DNA from: JAGOUB01 sp964640945
GTDB taxonomy: Bacteria > Patescibacteriota > Gracilibacteria > Peribacterales > Peribacteraceae
DNA: 49,294 nucleotides
Direction: 5' to 3'
Assembly: GCA_964640945.1 (NCBI GenBank)
Contig: CAZXIV010000008.1
Location: forward strand, 1-49,294
Every line of letters starts with the position of its first letter. The first letter of the stretch is position 1. Below are positions 1-7,463 of the stretch, piece after piece. The notes under the pieces were generated by a model that made no database searches, had not been told where the DNA came from, and saw only the letters and a program-made list of their open reading frames with translations. The translations under genes were made by a program, and so were the position numbers.

Positions 1-29
1 TCGGAAGAGAGTTTCTTGTGCTGTGCCAT

Positions 30-77
30 AAGAACCTGAGGGTAGAGGATTCACCTCAGGTGTTCGGATTGGTTCTT
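30..77. other. nested inverted repeats upstream of smpB
   Basis: The bases CCTGAGG (35-41) and CCTCAGG (54-60) can pair, and the flanking AAGAA (30-34) and TTCTT (73-77) can extend the stem. A short palindrome GTTCTTGAAC follows at 72-81. This may be the 3' part of an RNA structure from the gene to the left, which is cut off by the window edge. No family is recognised. Confidence 0.25.
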
Positions 78-112
78 GAACTCGGGACTCCTACTAACAG
101 GGTAAGTATACC

Positions 113-120
113 TGTACAGT
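113..120 (+). promoter_or_regulatory. -10 promoter element of smpB (leaderless type)
   Basis: TG directly followed by TACAGT, with seven bases (121-127) to the smpB ATG. The predicted transcription start falls on or next to the ATG. No Shine-Dalgarno site is present. The same arrangement recurs at many housekeeping genes in this window. Confidence 0.5.
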
Positions 121-127
121 TAGCCAA

Positions 128-562
128 ATGAAGGTTATCAGTAACCGCCGGGCCCGCTTCGATTATGAGATCCTCGAAACCGTGGAGGCCGGGCTGCGCC
201 TGACGGGACCGGAGGTGAAATCGTGTCGCGCGGGGCAGGTACAGTTCGCGGGCGCCTACGTTACCTTTCAACGTGGCGAACCGGCCATTTCCAGTTTGAT
301 GATCGGCCCGTACCCATACGCAAACAACGAGCACTACGAACCCAAGCGCACGCGACCGCTGCTGCTCAAGAAAAATGAGATCGAACGTCTACAGTCGCTG
401 GGCCAAGAGCGCGGCGTCACGATCATCCCCATGGAGATGAAAGCGGGAAAGTACATCAAGCTCGTCCTCGGCATCGGCCGCGGCCGCAAGAAGGCCGACC
501 GCCGCGAGGTGCTGAAGAAGCGTGACCAAGACCGCGCGCTGCGCTCCGGTCGGGAGATTTAA
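128..562 (+). CDS. smpB: SsrA-binding protein SmpB
   Basis: SmpB binds tmRNA and delivers it to stalled ribosomes for trans-translation in the cytoplasm. The 144-residue product has the family's normal size. It opens with the NRRARFDYEILE segment, followed by the G-x-E-V-K-S OB-fold core, the IGPYPYANNEHYEPKRTRPL stretch typical of SmpB, and a basic C-terminal tail (GRGRKKADRREVLKKRD) that enters the decoding centre. The ATG at 128 is supported by full N-terminal homology and by the -10 box seven bases upstream; there is no Shine-Dalgarno site. The stop codon shares the palindrome TTAA (559-562) with the stop of the convergent gene. The tmRNA gene itself is not recognisable in the window. Confidence 0.96.
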   Translation: MKVISNRRARFDYEILETVEAGLRLTGPEVKSCRAGQVQFAGAYVTFQRGEPAISSLMIGPYPYANNEHYEPKRTRPLLLKKNEIERLQSLGQERGVTIIPMEMKAGKYIKLVLGIGRGRKKADRREVLKKRDQDRALRSGREI

Positions 563-1671
563 TTCGCGGCCGTCTCGTCGCCGTCGGGGTGGAGCGCGAT
601 GCGGTCGCGGAAATCGCGGAAATTGCTGGTGTTTGCTGAAATCGCGAGGTGTGCCAACCCCAGCGACGGGCGCACGCACGGTGGTATGGGTGACACCTGC
701 AGAGCCCGATTCCAGGCCTCAAGAACCTCTTCGTAACCGGCTTCGTCCCCTTGGTCCACAGCCAGGAGGGTGCGCTCCTCAAGCACCTTCGCCCAAATCC
801 TGTCGCCATCAGGCGTGGCGAGAAACGGCTCCATAAGGGCTTTGCGGACCACTGGTAAGGGATCATTGCGATCCACACCCACCTGCATTTCGACCGCGCG
901 CAAGGCCTGCTCATCGCGATCGAGAGTAATGAGAGCCCATTCGTTCACAATCTCAGTGAGGCACTCTTTTTTCATCGCCTCATCCCAATCGGTCGCGTCG
1001 CCGACAATCGTCAGTAAACGTTGCCGCAAGTGGACGGCGTACTCGATGACGCGGCAATCCTCATGGCGAACCAGGAGTTCGGGGAGAGCGCGTTTGATGA
1101 GCAATGAAATTGGACCATCGGGTCCGTGTTTGTGCGGACGACCGCCGCCGCGTAATTGAGCCGCAAGGACACGATCCTGGCGGGTGGGATCAAGGAGGCG
1201 GACCGACTGCTCAGACTGGGGTGATGTGCCGGGATGCCCCATGTTCCACAGCGGATGGGCAGGCGATTCGGCCACAATGTAGCCGGCTTCCACATTCCAA
1301 AGATCGAGACGCAGTTCGCTTAGTATACGCTCAGGTGGGGCGATGCGGCTGTGCACCTTGGTGCTGAGTGAAGCCAGCTGCGTGTAGAGATGCCGGAAGA
1401 ATTTACGGCGGCCGGAGAGGTCGTCCCGCGCCACTGCCAAGGTTGGGAACTCCGGAAATGTTTTTTGCATCTCCGCTTGGAACTCCGGCTGGCACAGGCA
1501 GTCCTGGAGACGTCGCTGGAAGAACGCGTTGAAGTCGCGCTCGGTATACACCGGTTGGCGCACCACCGGCGCCGTGTGCCAGGCACAGTGCACCAGATGA
1601 CTGGCCAGGAGCGCCCGATCGAAGTTGGCGTGATCGAGCTCAGAAAGCGTTTTTGGCTGGCTGGAAGGCAT
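559..1671 (-). CDS. hypothetical protein, cytosolic, no recognised domain
   Basis: A 370-residue reading frame convergent with smpB. I do not recognise the family. The product has no signal peptide or membrane segment, is mixed helical with many charged residues, and contains a scattered set of Cys and Trp residues in the N-terminal third (around HCAWHT and DCLCQPEF). There is a histidine/glycine-rich segment in the middle (NMGHPG, GGGRPHKHGPDG). The start at 1671 gives the longest frame; no Shine-Dalgarno site is visible. It sits alone between smpB and recR, transcribed away from recR. The frame is intact and long, and the competing frames on the other strand are shorter and have no homology, so it is probably real. 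Confidence 0.75.
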   Translation of the reverse strand: MPSSQPKTLSELDHANFDRALLASHLVHCAWHTAPVVRQPVYTERDFNAFFQRRLQDCLCQPEFQAEMQKTFPEFPTLAVARDDLSGRRKFFRHLYTQLASLSTKVHSRIAPPERILSELRLDLWNVEAGYIVAESPAHPLWNMGHPGTSPQSEQSVRLLDPTRQDRVLAAQLRGGGRPHKHGPDGPISLLIKRALPELLVRHEDCRVIEYAVHLRQRLLTIVGDATDWDEAMKKECLTEIVNEWALITLDRDEQALRAVEMQVGVDRNDPLPVVRKALMEPFLATPDGDRIWAKVLEERTLLAVDQGDEAGYEEVLEAWNRALQVSPIPPCVRPSLGLAHLAISANTSNFRDFRDRIALHPDGDETAAN

Positions 1672-1719
1672 ACGTGGTGGACGATGCTAGGAGCGAATGA
1701 CCCCCCTGGCAAGGACAGG

Positions 1720-1728
1720 TGCTATCCT
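1720..1728 (+). promoter_or_regulatory. extended -10 promoter of recR (leaderless type)
   Basis: TGCTATCCT (TG-N-TATCCT) ends seven bases before the GTG at 1736, so the transcript would begin at the start codon. This position argues for GTG 1736 rather than the in-frame ATG at 1697, which lies upstream of the promoter. Confidence 0.5.
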
Positions 1729-1735
1729 CTGGACC

Positions 1736-2335
1736 GTGTCGCTTTTACCACCCCAAATCCACCGCGTGATTGAGGAGCTCCAGAAGCTCCCGGGCATCGG
1801 CCCAAAGTCGGCCGAGCGCCTCACGTTTTTTCTCTTGCGGAGTTCGCGGGCCTCGCCCGAGGGCCTCGGCCAGGCGCTTTTAGAATTAAAACGCTCGCTC
1901 ACGTACTGCCGTGAATGTCAGATGGTGGCGACCGAGACGCTCTGCTCGCTCTGCCAAGACGCCACGCGCGACGCGGCGACAGTACTAGTCGTGGAGGAGC
2001 CGCTCGAGGTGGTGGCCTTCGAACGCTCGGGCTACAAGGGGCGTTACCACGTTCTGCATGGCGTGCTCTCACCCATCGACGGCATGGGACCCGAGCAATT
2101 GAAAATTCGTGAGCTTGTCGACCGCATCGCCAAAGGGGGCGTGAGCGAAGTGATCATCGCCACTGATCCTGATATTGAAGGCGAGGCAACCGCCAGTTAC
2201 TTGAAGGAAAAACTCTCGGCCTTCACCTCAAACATCACGCGCCTGGCGCACGGTTTGCCGATGGGTGCCGACATTGAGTTTGTCGATCAGGGGACGCTCC
2301 GCGAGGCCTTGAATGGTCGGCGGCCACTCTCTTAA
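1736..2335 (+). CDS. recR: recombination mediator protein RecR
   Basis: RecR acts with RecO/RecF to load RecA on SSB-coated gaps. The 199-residue product has the family layout: an N-terminal helix-hairpin-helix (LPGIGPKSAERL), a four-cysteine zinc finger (C-x2-C...C-x2-C around CRECQ and CSLCQ), and a Toprim domain beginning VVEEPLEVVAFE with the DPDIEGEATA acidic motif. The C-terminus carries the usual LAHGLPMGADIEFVDQGTL segment. The GTG start at 1736 matches the usual N-terminus (PPQIHRVIEELQKLPGIG) and the promoter just upstream; the longer in-frame ATG at 1697 would add 13 residues foreign to the family. recF and recO are not in the window. Confidence 0.96.
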   Translation: MSLLPPQIHRVIEELQKLPGIGPKSAERLTFFLLRSSRASPEGLGQALLELKRSLTYCRECQMVATETLCSLCQDATRDAATVLVVEEPLEVVAFERSGYKGRYHVLHGVLSPIDGMGPEQLKIRELVDRIAKGGVSEVIIATDPDIEGEATASYLKEKLSAFTSNITRLAHGLPMGADIEFVDQGTLREALNGRRPLS

Positions 2336-2387
2336 AAAAGCTCCATTAAGCCTTTCTCGAACCCTGACCCTCGCCCGAGCCCGTACC

Positions 2388-2416
2388 TTGGCCAAACAGG
2401 CTTTTTCTGCTATACT
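2388..2416 (+). promoter_or_regulatory. promoter of the receiver-pilB-pilC operon
   Basis: TTGGCC (2388-2393), a 17-base spacer, then TATACT (2411-2416) preceded by TGC, giving an extended -10. The ATG follows at 2434, leaving a leader of about ten bases without a Shine-Dalgarno site. Confidence 0.55.
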
Positions 2417-2433
2417 TAAGAGATTCTTTACGC

Positions 2434-2991
2434 ATGGTAGAGACAAAAACTCCCCTTCCGGCTCCCACCCCTGAGACGGGCAAGACGCGCCTTCTGATCG
2501 TGGAGGATGAGCGACCATTAGCGCACGCGCTCCAACTTAAACTGACACATGAAGGCTACGACATTACCGTCGCCTCCACTGGCACCGAGGGACTGAAGCA
2601 GGCGCAGACCGGTACCTTTAAATTGATTCTACTCGACATGATCCTGCCTGAGCTCGACGGCTTTGGAATTTTAGAAGCGCTCCAGGGCAAAACGCAGACG
2701 CCGATCCTGGTCTTGAGCAATCTCGGCCAGGTCGAAGACCTCGACCGCGCCAAGGCACTCGGGGCAGTTGATTACCTGGTGAAGTCCAACGTCCCGCTCA
2801 AGTCGATCGTTGCCACGGTCCACAAAATTCTTGGCGACGCGCCGGCTGCACCTGAGGCGCCCGCACCCACACCCGCGCCGGCGGCAGAGGCTCCCGTGGC
2901 CGACACCGAAACGCCGGCTGAAGAGGAGACCGAGACGCCCGCCGAACCAGCCGCCGAATCCGCTTCCCCCTCCGACGATGCCGTTCTCTGA
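2434..2991 (+). CDS. single-domain response regulator with acidic Pro/Glu/Ala-rich tail
   Basis: A CheY-like receiver domain (about residues 19-135) followed by a roughly 50-residue tail made almost only of Ala, Pro, Glu and Thr. The acidic pair lies in LLIVEDE, the phospho-acceptor Asp in LILLDMILPELDGF, the switch Ser in ILVLSN and the conserved Lys in DYLVKSN, so the receiver should be phosphorylatable. There is no DNA-binding output domain, so it probably works by protein contact. It overlaps the start of pilB by 14 bases and shares its promoter, which suggests a role in pilus motor control; no histidine kinase is present in the window. The disordered tail could be a flexible tether. The receiver assignment is firm; its role is inferred. 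Confidence 0.9.
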   Translation: MVETKTPLPAPTPETGKTRLLIVEDERPLAHALQLKLTHEGYDITVASTGTEGLKQAQTGTFKLILLDMILPELDGFGILEALQGKTQTPILVLSNLGQVEDLDRAKALGAVDYLVKSNVPLKSIVATVHKILGDAPAAPEAPAPTPAPAAEAPVADTETPAEEETETPAEPAAESASPSDDAVL

Positions 2992-4792
2992 CGACGACCT
3001 CGGCAAACTGCTCATCGAGCAGAGTTATCTCTCCCCCGAGGACCTCGCGAAGGCCCAGGAAGATGCCAAGCTTCACCAACTGACGCTCAAGCAGGCACTG
3101 TTCGAGATGGGTCTGCTCACCCAAGATCTCCTCGAGAGCGCGATGGCCGAGCACTTCCAACTGGTGCACTTCGACCTCGAGCATACCCAAGTGACGGCCG
3201 AACTGATGTCGGCCCTCCCTGAAGAGATCGCTCGCACCTTCCAATGCGTCATTGTCGCCCGCGACGAGCAGGGCGTGACAGTTGCGACCGCCGATCCCAC
3301 CCGCCCCAACCTAGAAGAAGCCCTCCGCCAAAACATCGACCAGAACGATGCCCTCCTGCCTGCGGTTGAGGGCGCCATCCCCGATGAGAAGGTGTCCAGC
3401 AGCAGCTTCAACACCCTCTTAAACCGCATCGGCGCTGGTAAGACGGCGGCCGTGCGCTCGTCATTTAGCGGCCAGATCGTCTTCGTCTACGCGCCGCAGT
3501 CGGCCATCGACGCCCTGCTTGTGCATTACCGCAAGCCCCTCGCCTCACGCTTCCAGGAGATCATCCAGGAGAAACGGAAGCCTGCCCCCATCCTGCTCCA
3601 GGAAATCATCACCGACGCCTTTCAGTTGCGCGCTTCGGATATCCACTTTGAGCCGCAGGAGAAGAACGTGGTCGTGCGCTTCCGCGTGGACGGCGTGCTG
3701 CACGAGGTCGGCCGCCTGCCGAAGGAACAATACGAGGGCGTGGTAAACCGCATCAAGATCGAAGGTAATATGCGCATCGACGAGCACTACGCCGCCCAAG
3801 ACGGCGCACTCCGCGTGCTCAACGGTGGCGAGACCATGGATGTCCGTGTCTCGATTGTGCCGGTGGTCGACGGCGAGAAGGTGGTCATGCGCGTGCTCTC
3901 GTCGTACGTGCGCACCATCACCCTCAGCGACCTGGGCTTCGAGCAGAAGCAGCAGGACGTGCTGACAAAGGCCGCCTTCCAGCCCTTCGGCATGCTCCTC
4001 ACGGTTGGCCCCACGGGCGCCGGCAAATCGACGACGCTCTACGCGCTCGTAAAGCTCCGCAACCACCCCGACGTGAACATCTCCACCATCGAAGATCCCG
4101 TGGAATACAAGGTGCCCGGCGTGAACCACATCCAAGTAAACCCCAAGGCCAACCTCACCTTCGCCTCGGGCCTGCGCTCCCTCGTCCGCCAGGACCCCGA
4201 CATCGTGCTGGTGGGTGAGATCCGCGACGGCGAGACGGCCTCCATCTCCGTCAATGCCGCGCTCACCGGCCACCTCCTGCTCTCCACTCTCCACGCGAAC
4301 GACGCCGCCACCGCTATCCCGCGCCTGCTCGACATGGGCGTCGAGCCCTACCTCGTCGCCTCCACGCTCAAGGTGGTGGTGGCCCAGCGCCTCGTGCGCC
4401 GCCTCTGCCCGCACTGCCGCATCAGCGTCAACGTCACGCGCGAGGAGGGCCGCAAGCTCTATCCGTTGGCCGGCGACGCTATCTTCCCAGCCGAAGGCCA
4501 CCTCTCGCTCTACCGCGGCAAAGGCTGCGAACACTGCAGCCAGACGGGCTACCGCGGCCGCGTCGGCATTTATGAAGTGATGCCCATCACGCCCGAGATG
4601 GAAGTGCTCATCGTCAAGCGCGCCAGCAGCACCGACATCAACGTCCTCGCCCGCCAGCAGGGTATGGCCTCGCTCTTCGAGGATGGCTTCGAAAAAGTGA
4701 AGCGCGGCGTCACCAGTCTGGAGGAGCTCCTGCGCGTGGCCGCCCCCAACCTCGACAAATTTACCGGGAAGAACACTCCTCCCCCCGCGTAA
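2978..4792 (+). CDS. pilB: type IV pilus assembly ATPase PilB (GspE family)
   Basis: PilB is the hexameric cytoplasmic ATPase that powers pilus extension. The 604-residue product has an N-terminal GspE-type domain (about 1-150, DDLGKLLIEQSYLSPEDL) and a C-terminal ATPase. Visible motifs are Walker A GPTGAGKSTT (about 343-352), the Asp box TIEDPVEY, the Walker B/His-box region VLVGEIRDGETA and LLLSTLHANDAATA, and a four-cysteine zinc site (CPHC near 477, CEHC near 517). The start is ATG 2978, inside the end of the preceding regulator gene, because this is where homology begins; the longer frame from 2810 would read through the regulator in a second frame. The pilC gene follows after three bases. 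A PilT retraction ATPase and pilins are absent from the window. Confidence 0.96.
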   Translation: MPFSDDDLGKLLIEQSYLSPEDLAKAQEDAKLHQLTLKQALFEMGLLTQDLLESAMAEHFQLVHFDLEHTQVTAELMSALPEEIARTFQCVIVARDEQGVTVATADPTRPNLEEALRQNIDQNDALLPAVEGAIPDEKVSSSSFNTLLNRIGAGKTAAVRSSFSGQIVFVYAPQSAIDALLVHYRKPLASRFQEIIQEKRKPAPILLQEIITDAFQLRASDIHFEPQEKNVVVRFRVDGVLHEVGRLPKEQYEGVVNRIKIEGNMRIDEHYAAQDGALRVLNGGETMDVRVSIVPVVDGEKVVMRVLSSYVRTITLSDLGFEQKQQDVLTKAAFQPFGMLLTVGPTGAGKSTTLYALVKLRNHPDVNISTIEDPVEYKVPGVNHIQVNPKANLTFASGLRSLVRQDPDIVLVGEIRDGETASISVNAALTGHLLLSTLHANDAATAIPRLLDMGVEPYLVASTLKVVVAQRLVRRLCPHCRISVNVTREEGRKLYPLAGDAIFPAEGHLSLYRGKGCEHCSQTGYRGRVGIYEVMPITPEMEVLIVKRASSTDINVLARQQGMASLFEDGFEKVKRGVTSLEELLRVAAPNLDKFTGKNTPPPA

Positions 4793-4795
4793 TCC

Positions 4796-5968
4796 ATGGC
4801 CACACTCGTCCCGACGCCGGCCCTTGTTCCCGCCCCAGCGACTCCGGGGGACATAGCCGTGGCGCCCAAACAAAAGAAGCCGAGCGCAATCGCCAACTTT
4901 ATCGTCTCGCTCAATTACCTGGGCATGGGTAAAGAGAAAACGACGTTTGTGGAGAATATGGCCACCCTCCTCGGTGCCGGTTTACCGCTGCCGGACGCTC
5001 TCCGCACCATCCTGGAAGAAACCAAAGTGAAGGCGATGAAGAAGATCGTGCAGCGGATCGTTGAGTCGGTGGAGAGTGGCACGCCGCTCTGGCTCGCCAT
5101 GCAGGAGCAAAACTTTTTCACCACCTACGCTATCGCCCTCGTGCGTATTGGCGAAGAGGCCGGCTCGCTCGCGCAAAACATGACCTACCTCGCCGTGCAG
5201 CAGGAGAAGGACAGCGAACTAAAATCGAAAGTGAAGATGGCGATGATTTACCCCTCAATCGTGATCGTGCTGGTGATGGCGATGGTCATCATCCTCGGCG
5301 TGTTCGTGCTCCCGAACCTGGTGCAGGTCCTCATTTCTCTCAACGCGCCGCTGCCGCTGGCCACCAAGATCCTCATCGCCTTCGCCAATTTCTCCTCCCA
5401 AAACGGTGGCTTGGTCGTGGGTCTTGGTATTGGCAGCTTACTGGCGGTGTTTGTAGGAAACGCCCTCGTGCCACCCGTAAAGCGCACGCTGCAGTGGGTG
5501 GCCTTCCACATCCCGGGCATCGGCCCCCTGGCGCGCTCGGCCACCATCGCCCGCTTCGGCGTGATTCTCGGTGGACTCCTCCAGGCCGGCGTGCCCCTGC
5601 CCGAAGCCATGCGTTCGCTCACGGAAGTGACGAGTGTCCTGGTCTACCGCGATTTCTACGGTGCCGTCACGGAGGAGATCATGCAGGGTCAGTCATTCCA
5701 AAAAGCATTCGCTGAGTTGAAAGTTTCGCGCAAACTTTTCCCCGTCTCAGTCACCTCACTCATTGTGGTGGGTGAGCGCTCAGGCACGCTCAGCCAGATT
5801 CTGCTGAAAATCGCCGACATCTACGACCGCAAAGCCGCTGAAACCGCCCAGAAGCTGCCCGTGGTGCTCGAACCGATGCTCCTCCTTTTTATTGGCGGAC
5901 TGGTCGGATTCATCGCTTTCGCTATTTTGACGCCTATTTACAGTGTTGTCGGCAATATCTCCCACTAA
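4796..5968 (+). CDS. pilC: type IV pilus inner-membrane platform protein PilC (GspF family)
   Basis: PilC forms the membrane platform that PilB rotates or pushes on during pilin polymerisation. The 390-residue product carries the two GspF repeats: the first has FVENMATLLGAGLPLPDAL and the second has FGVILGGLLQAGVPLPEAM. Three hydrophobic segments follow the family pattern: one near SIVIVLVMAMVIILGVFVLPNL, one near GGLVVGLGIGSLLAVFVGN and one near the C-terminus (MLLLFIGGLVGFIAFAILTPIY). Conserved E residues occur in IGEEAGSLAQNM and VGERSGTLSQIL. The N-terminal 35 residues are Pro/Ala-rich and not typical of the family. The gene starts three bases after pilB stops and is the last gene of this transcription unit before a new promoter at about 6021. 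Confidence 0.95.
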   Translation: MATLVPTPALVPAPATPGDIAVAPKQKKPSAIANFIVSLNYLGMGKEKTTFVENMATLLGAGLPLPDALRTILEETKVKAMKKIVQRIVESVESGTPLWLAMQEQNFFTTYAIALVRIGEEAGSLAQNMTYLAVQQEKDSELKSKVKMAMIYPSIVIVLVMAMVIILGVFVLPNLVQVLISLNAPLPLATKILIAFANFSSQNGGLVVGLGIGSLLAVFVGNALVPPVKRTLQWVAFHIPGIGPLARSATIARFGVILGGLLQAGVPLPEAMRSLTEVTSVLVYRDFYGAVTEEIMQGQSFQKAFAELKVSRKLFPVSVTSLIVVGERSGTLSQILLKIADIYDRKAAETAQKLPVVLEPMLLLFIGGLVGFIAFAILTPIYSVVGNISH

Positions 5969-6020
5969 TCCTCTACACCACACCTCCCAACCTTGCACAA
6001 GGAGAGGAATCAACAGTTTC

Positions 6021-6029
6021 TGTTATAAT
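6021..6029 (+). promoter_or_regulatory. extended -10 promoter upstream of the FN3 protein gene
   Basis: TGTTATAAT is a perfect extended -10 (TG-N-TATAAT). The ATG lies at 6051, giving a leader of about 15 bases. No good -35 hexamer is seen at 17 bases upstream. Confidence 0.55.
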
Positions 6030-6050
6030 AGAGGGAAACCTCACACAAAC

Positions 6051-7376
6051 ATGACCTCTGCCCGCCATAGTCTCCTCGGCCTTCTCCTTGTCTTTGCCCT
6101 TCCGCTCTTCGCCTCTGCGGCCGGGCAGCCGAGTGAAGTGCGCGGCGTCCGTGCCGAACGCCAGGGCACGACGATTGTGGTGTCGTGGGAGAGCGCCGGC
6201 GACGATATTGCCTCGTACCGGGTGTATTGGAGCACGGCTTCTATTTTAAAAAATGCCGGAGATTACGACGATCACGAAGAGACAGCCAACGCCGAAACCA
6301 CACTCACTGTCACAAACGCACCCCAGGGTGATGTGTACGTCGCCGTGATCGCCGTCGGCGCCGACGGGTCCGAAAGCCCAGCTTTCGCCGAAGAAGCCCT
6401 GACCAAAGCTGCTGCGAGCTCCAGTCGCGACCGCACTCCGGAACTGCATGCCTTGAAAGTGACGGCTATCGATGCCACTCACCTGCGCGTTATCTTCAAC
6501 GTACCCATTGCCCTCTCGCTGGTGGCCGATGGGGCCGCGGTAACAGTCACCGGCCCGAAAAACGAAGCGGTGGCCGTGCGCTCGCTCACGTTGGATGACT
6601 CGTCACTGGTCGTGGAGACGGCCGCCCTGAGCGCCGGCCAGCACCGCCTGACACTGTCGAAGACGGCGTTTTTTGGCATTCCTAAGACTGGTGATCGACT
6701 CGCCGTTTTTGCAAACGACGGCCAACTCTCCTTTATCAGCCTTGCCAGTGCTTCGTCTAAGGCCACCTCGTCTGCCCCCACCGCCGTTGTCAGCTCCTCT
6801 TCCCAGGCCGCCACCAACTCAGTGGCCCAATCGAGTCGTGAGGCGACCGCTACGTCGTCGCAAGCCACCGTCACGGCGCCTGGTCGCACCTCTTCCTCCA
6901 GCCAATCATCTGTCGTCGTGACCAGCCCCATTCGGTCGCTCACCCTGGTGCCCTATGCCCGTGAGGATGGCTACCTGGATATCGATCTGCAGTGGACCCT
7001 CGACCCAACGGTTGTCATCTCCAACCTGGCCGTCGCGCAATCGATCGACGGGGGCCAGACCTTCGGCCCTTGGCAGCCTACTCCTGCGGAGCCGAACGAG
7101 GTGCGCATCCTGCGCATCCCAGCGGGCACGTTCGCCGTCTCGATGGTGGCGATGTATCCCGACGGCTCGGCCTCTCCGGCTGTCCTGCGCCTGCTCAGCG
7201 GCACCACGCCATCGTCTTCGTCCTCATGGGCGCCGACGCGCCCGCTCACCGGCTCTATAACTGAGACAGATTCGCCCCTCACGTCGTCAGGACCGGCCTC
7301 AATCGCACTGACGCTCATTCTCACCGGGGCGGCCGCCGGGGCCGCCTTCTCGCGCCGGGTTCTGCCCCAGCGCTGA
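6051..7376 (+). CDS. exported fibronectin type III protein with Ser-rich linker and C-terminal membrane anchor
   Basis: A 441-residue secreted protein. Residues 1-23 form a signal peptide (LLGLLLVFALPLFASA, AA-G cleavage region). A fibronectin type III domain follows (about 25-115, with VVSWESAGDDIASYRVYWS and VYVAVIAVGADGSES), then a second beta-sandwich of the bacterial Ig-like kind (about 130-230), a Ser/Thr-rich spacer (about 235-295) and a further beta-rich domain. The C-terminus is a hydrophobic helix (IALTLILTGAAAGAAF) with a basic end (RRVLPQR), preceded by SSGP, resembling a cell-wall or membrane sorting signal. Position next to pilC suggests a surface function such as adhesion, but no enzyme motif is present. 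The ATG at 6051 is chosen because it begins the signal peptide and follows the promoter; the frame opens earlier inside pilC. Confidence 0.85.
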   Translation: MTSARHSLLGLLLVFALPLFASAAGQPSEVRGVRAERQGTTIVVSWESAGDDIASYRVYWSTASILKNAGDYDDHEETANAETTLTVTNAPQGDVYVAVIAVGADGSESPAFAEEALTKAAASSSRDRTPELHALKVTAIDATHLRVIFNVPIALSLVADGAAVTVTGPKNEAVAVRSLTLDDSSLVVETAALSAGQHRLTLSKTAFFGIPKTGDRLAVFANDGQLSFISLASASSKATSSAPTAVVSSSSQAATNSVAQSSREATATSSQATVTAPGRTSSSSQSSVVVTSPIRSLTLVPYAREDGYLDIDLQWTLDPTVVISNLAVAQSIDGGQTFGPWQPTPAEPNEVRILRIPAGTFAVSMVAMYPDGSASPAVLRLLSGTTPSSSSSWAPTRPLTGSITETDSPLTSSGPASIALTLILTGAAAGAAFSRRVLPQR

Positions 7377-7463
7377 ACCGCCTCGAGGCCGGCGAGAGGC
7401 CGGATGTTTGCGGCTGACAGCCATCCTCCCCCAGCCGTCACTGGGCTCTTTTAAGGTACGTGA

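Noticed and set aside
60..130. Minus-strand sequence before smpB that looks vaguely like a tRNA (TTCAAG loop, GGTATAC segment)
   Set aside because: The stems needed for a T arm and acceptor do not pair, and the only strong pairing is a short palindrome and a different nested hairpin.
3545..4873. Long minus-strand open frame (442 codons) antisense to pilB and pilC
   Set aside because: It has repetitive His/Val/Glu-rich composition typical of the antisense of GC-rich genes and no homology; pilB is unambiguous here.
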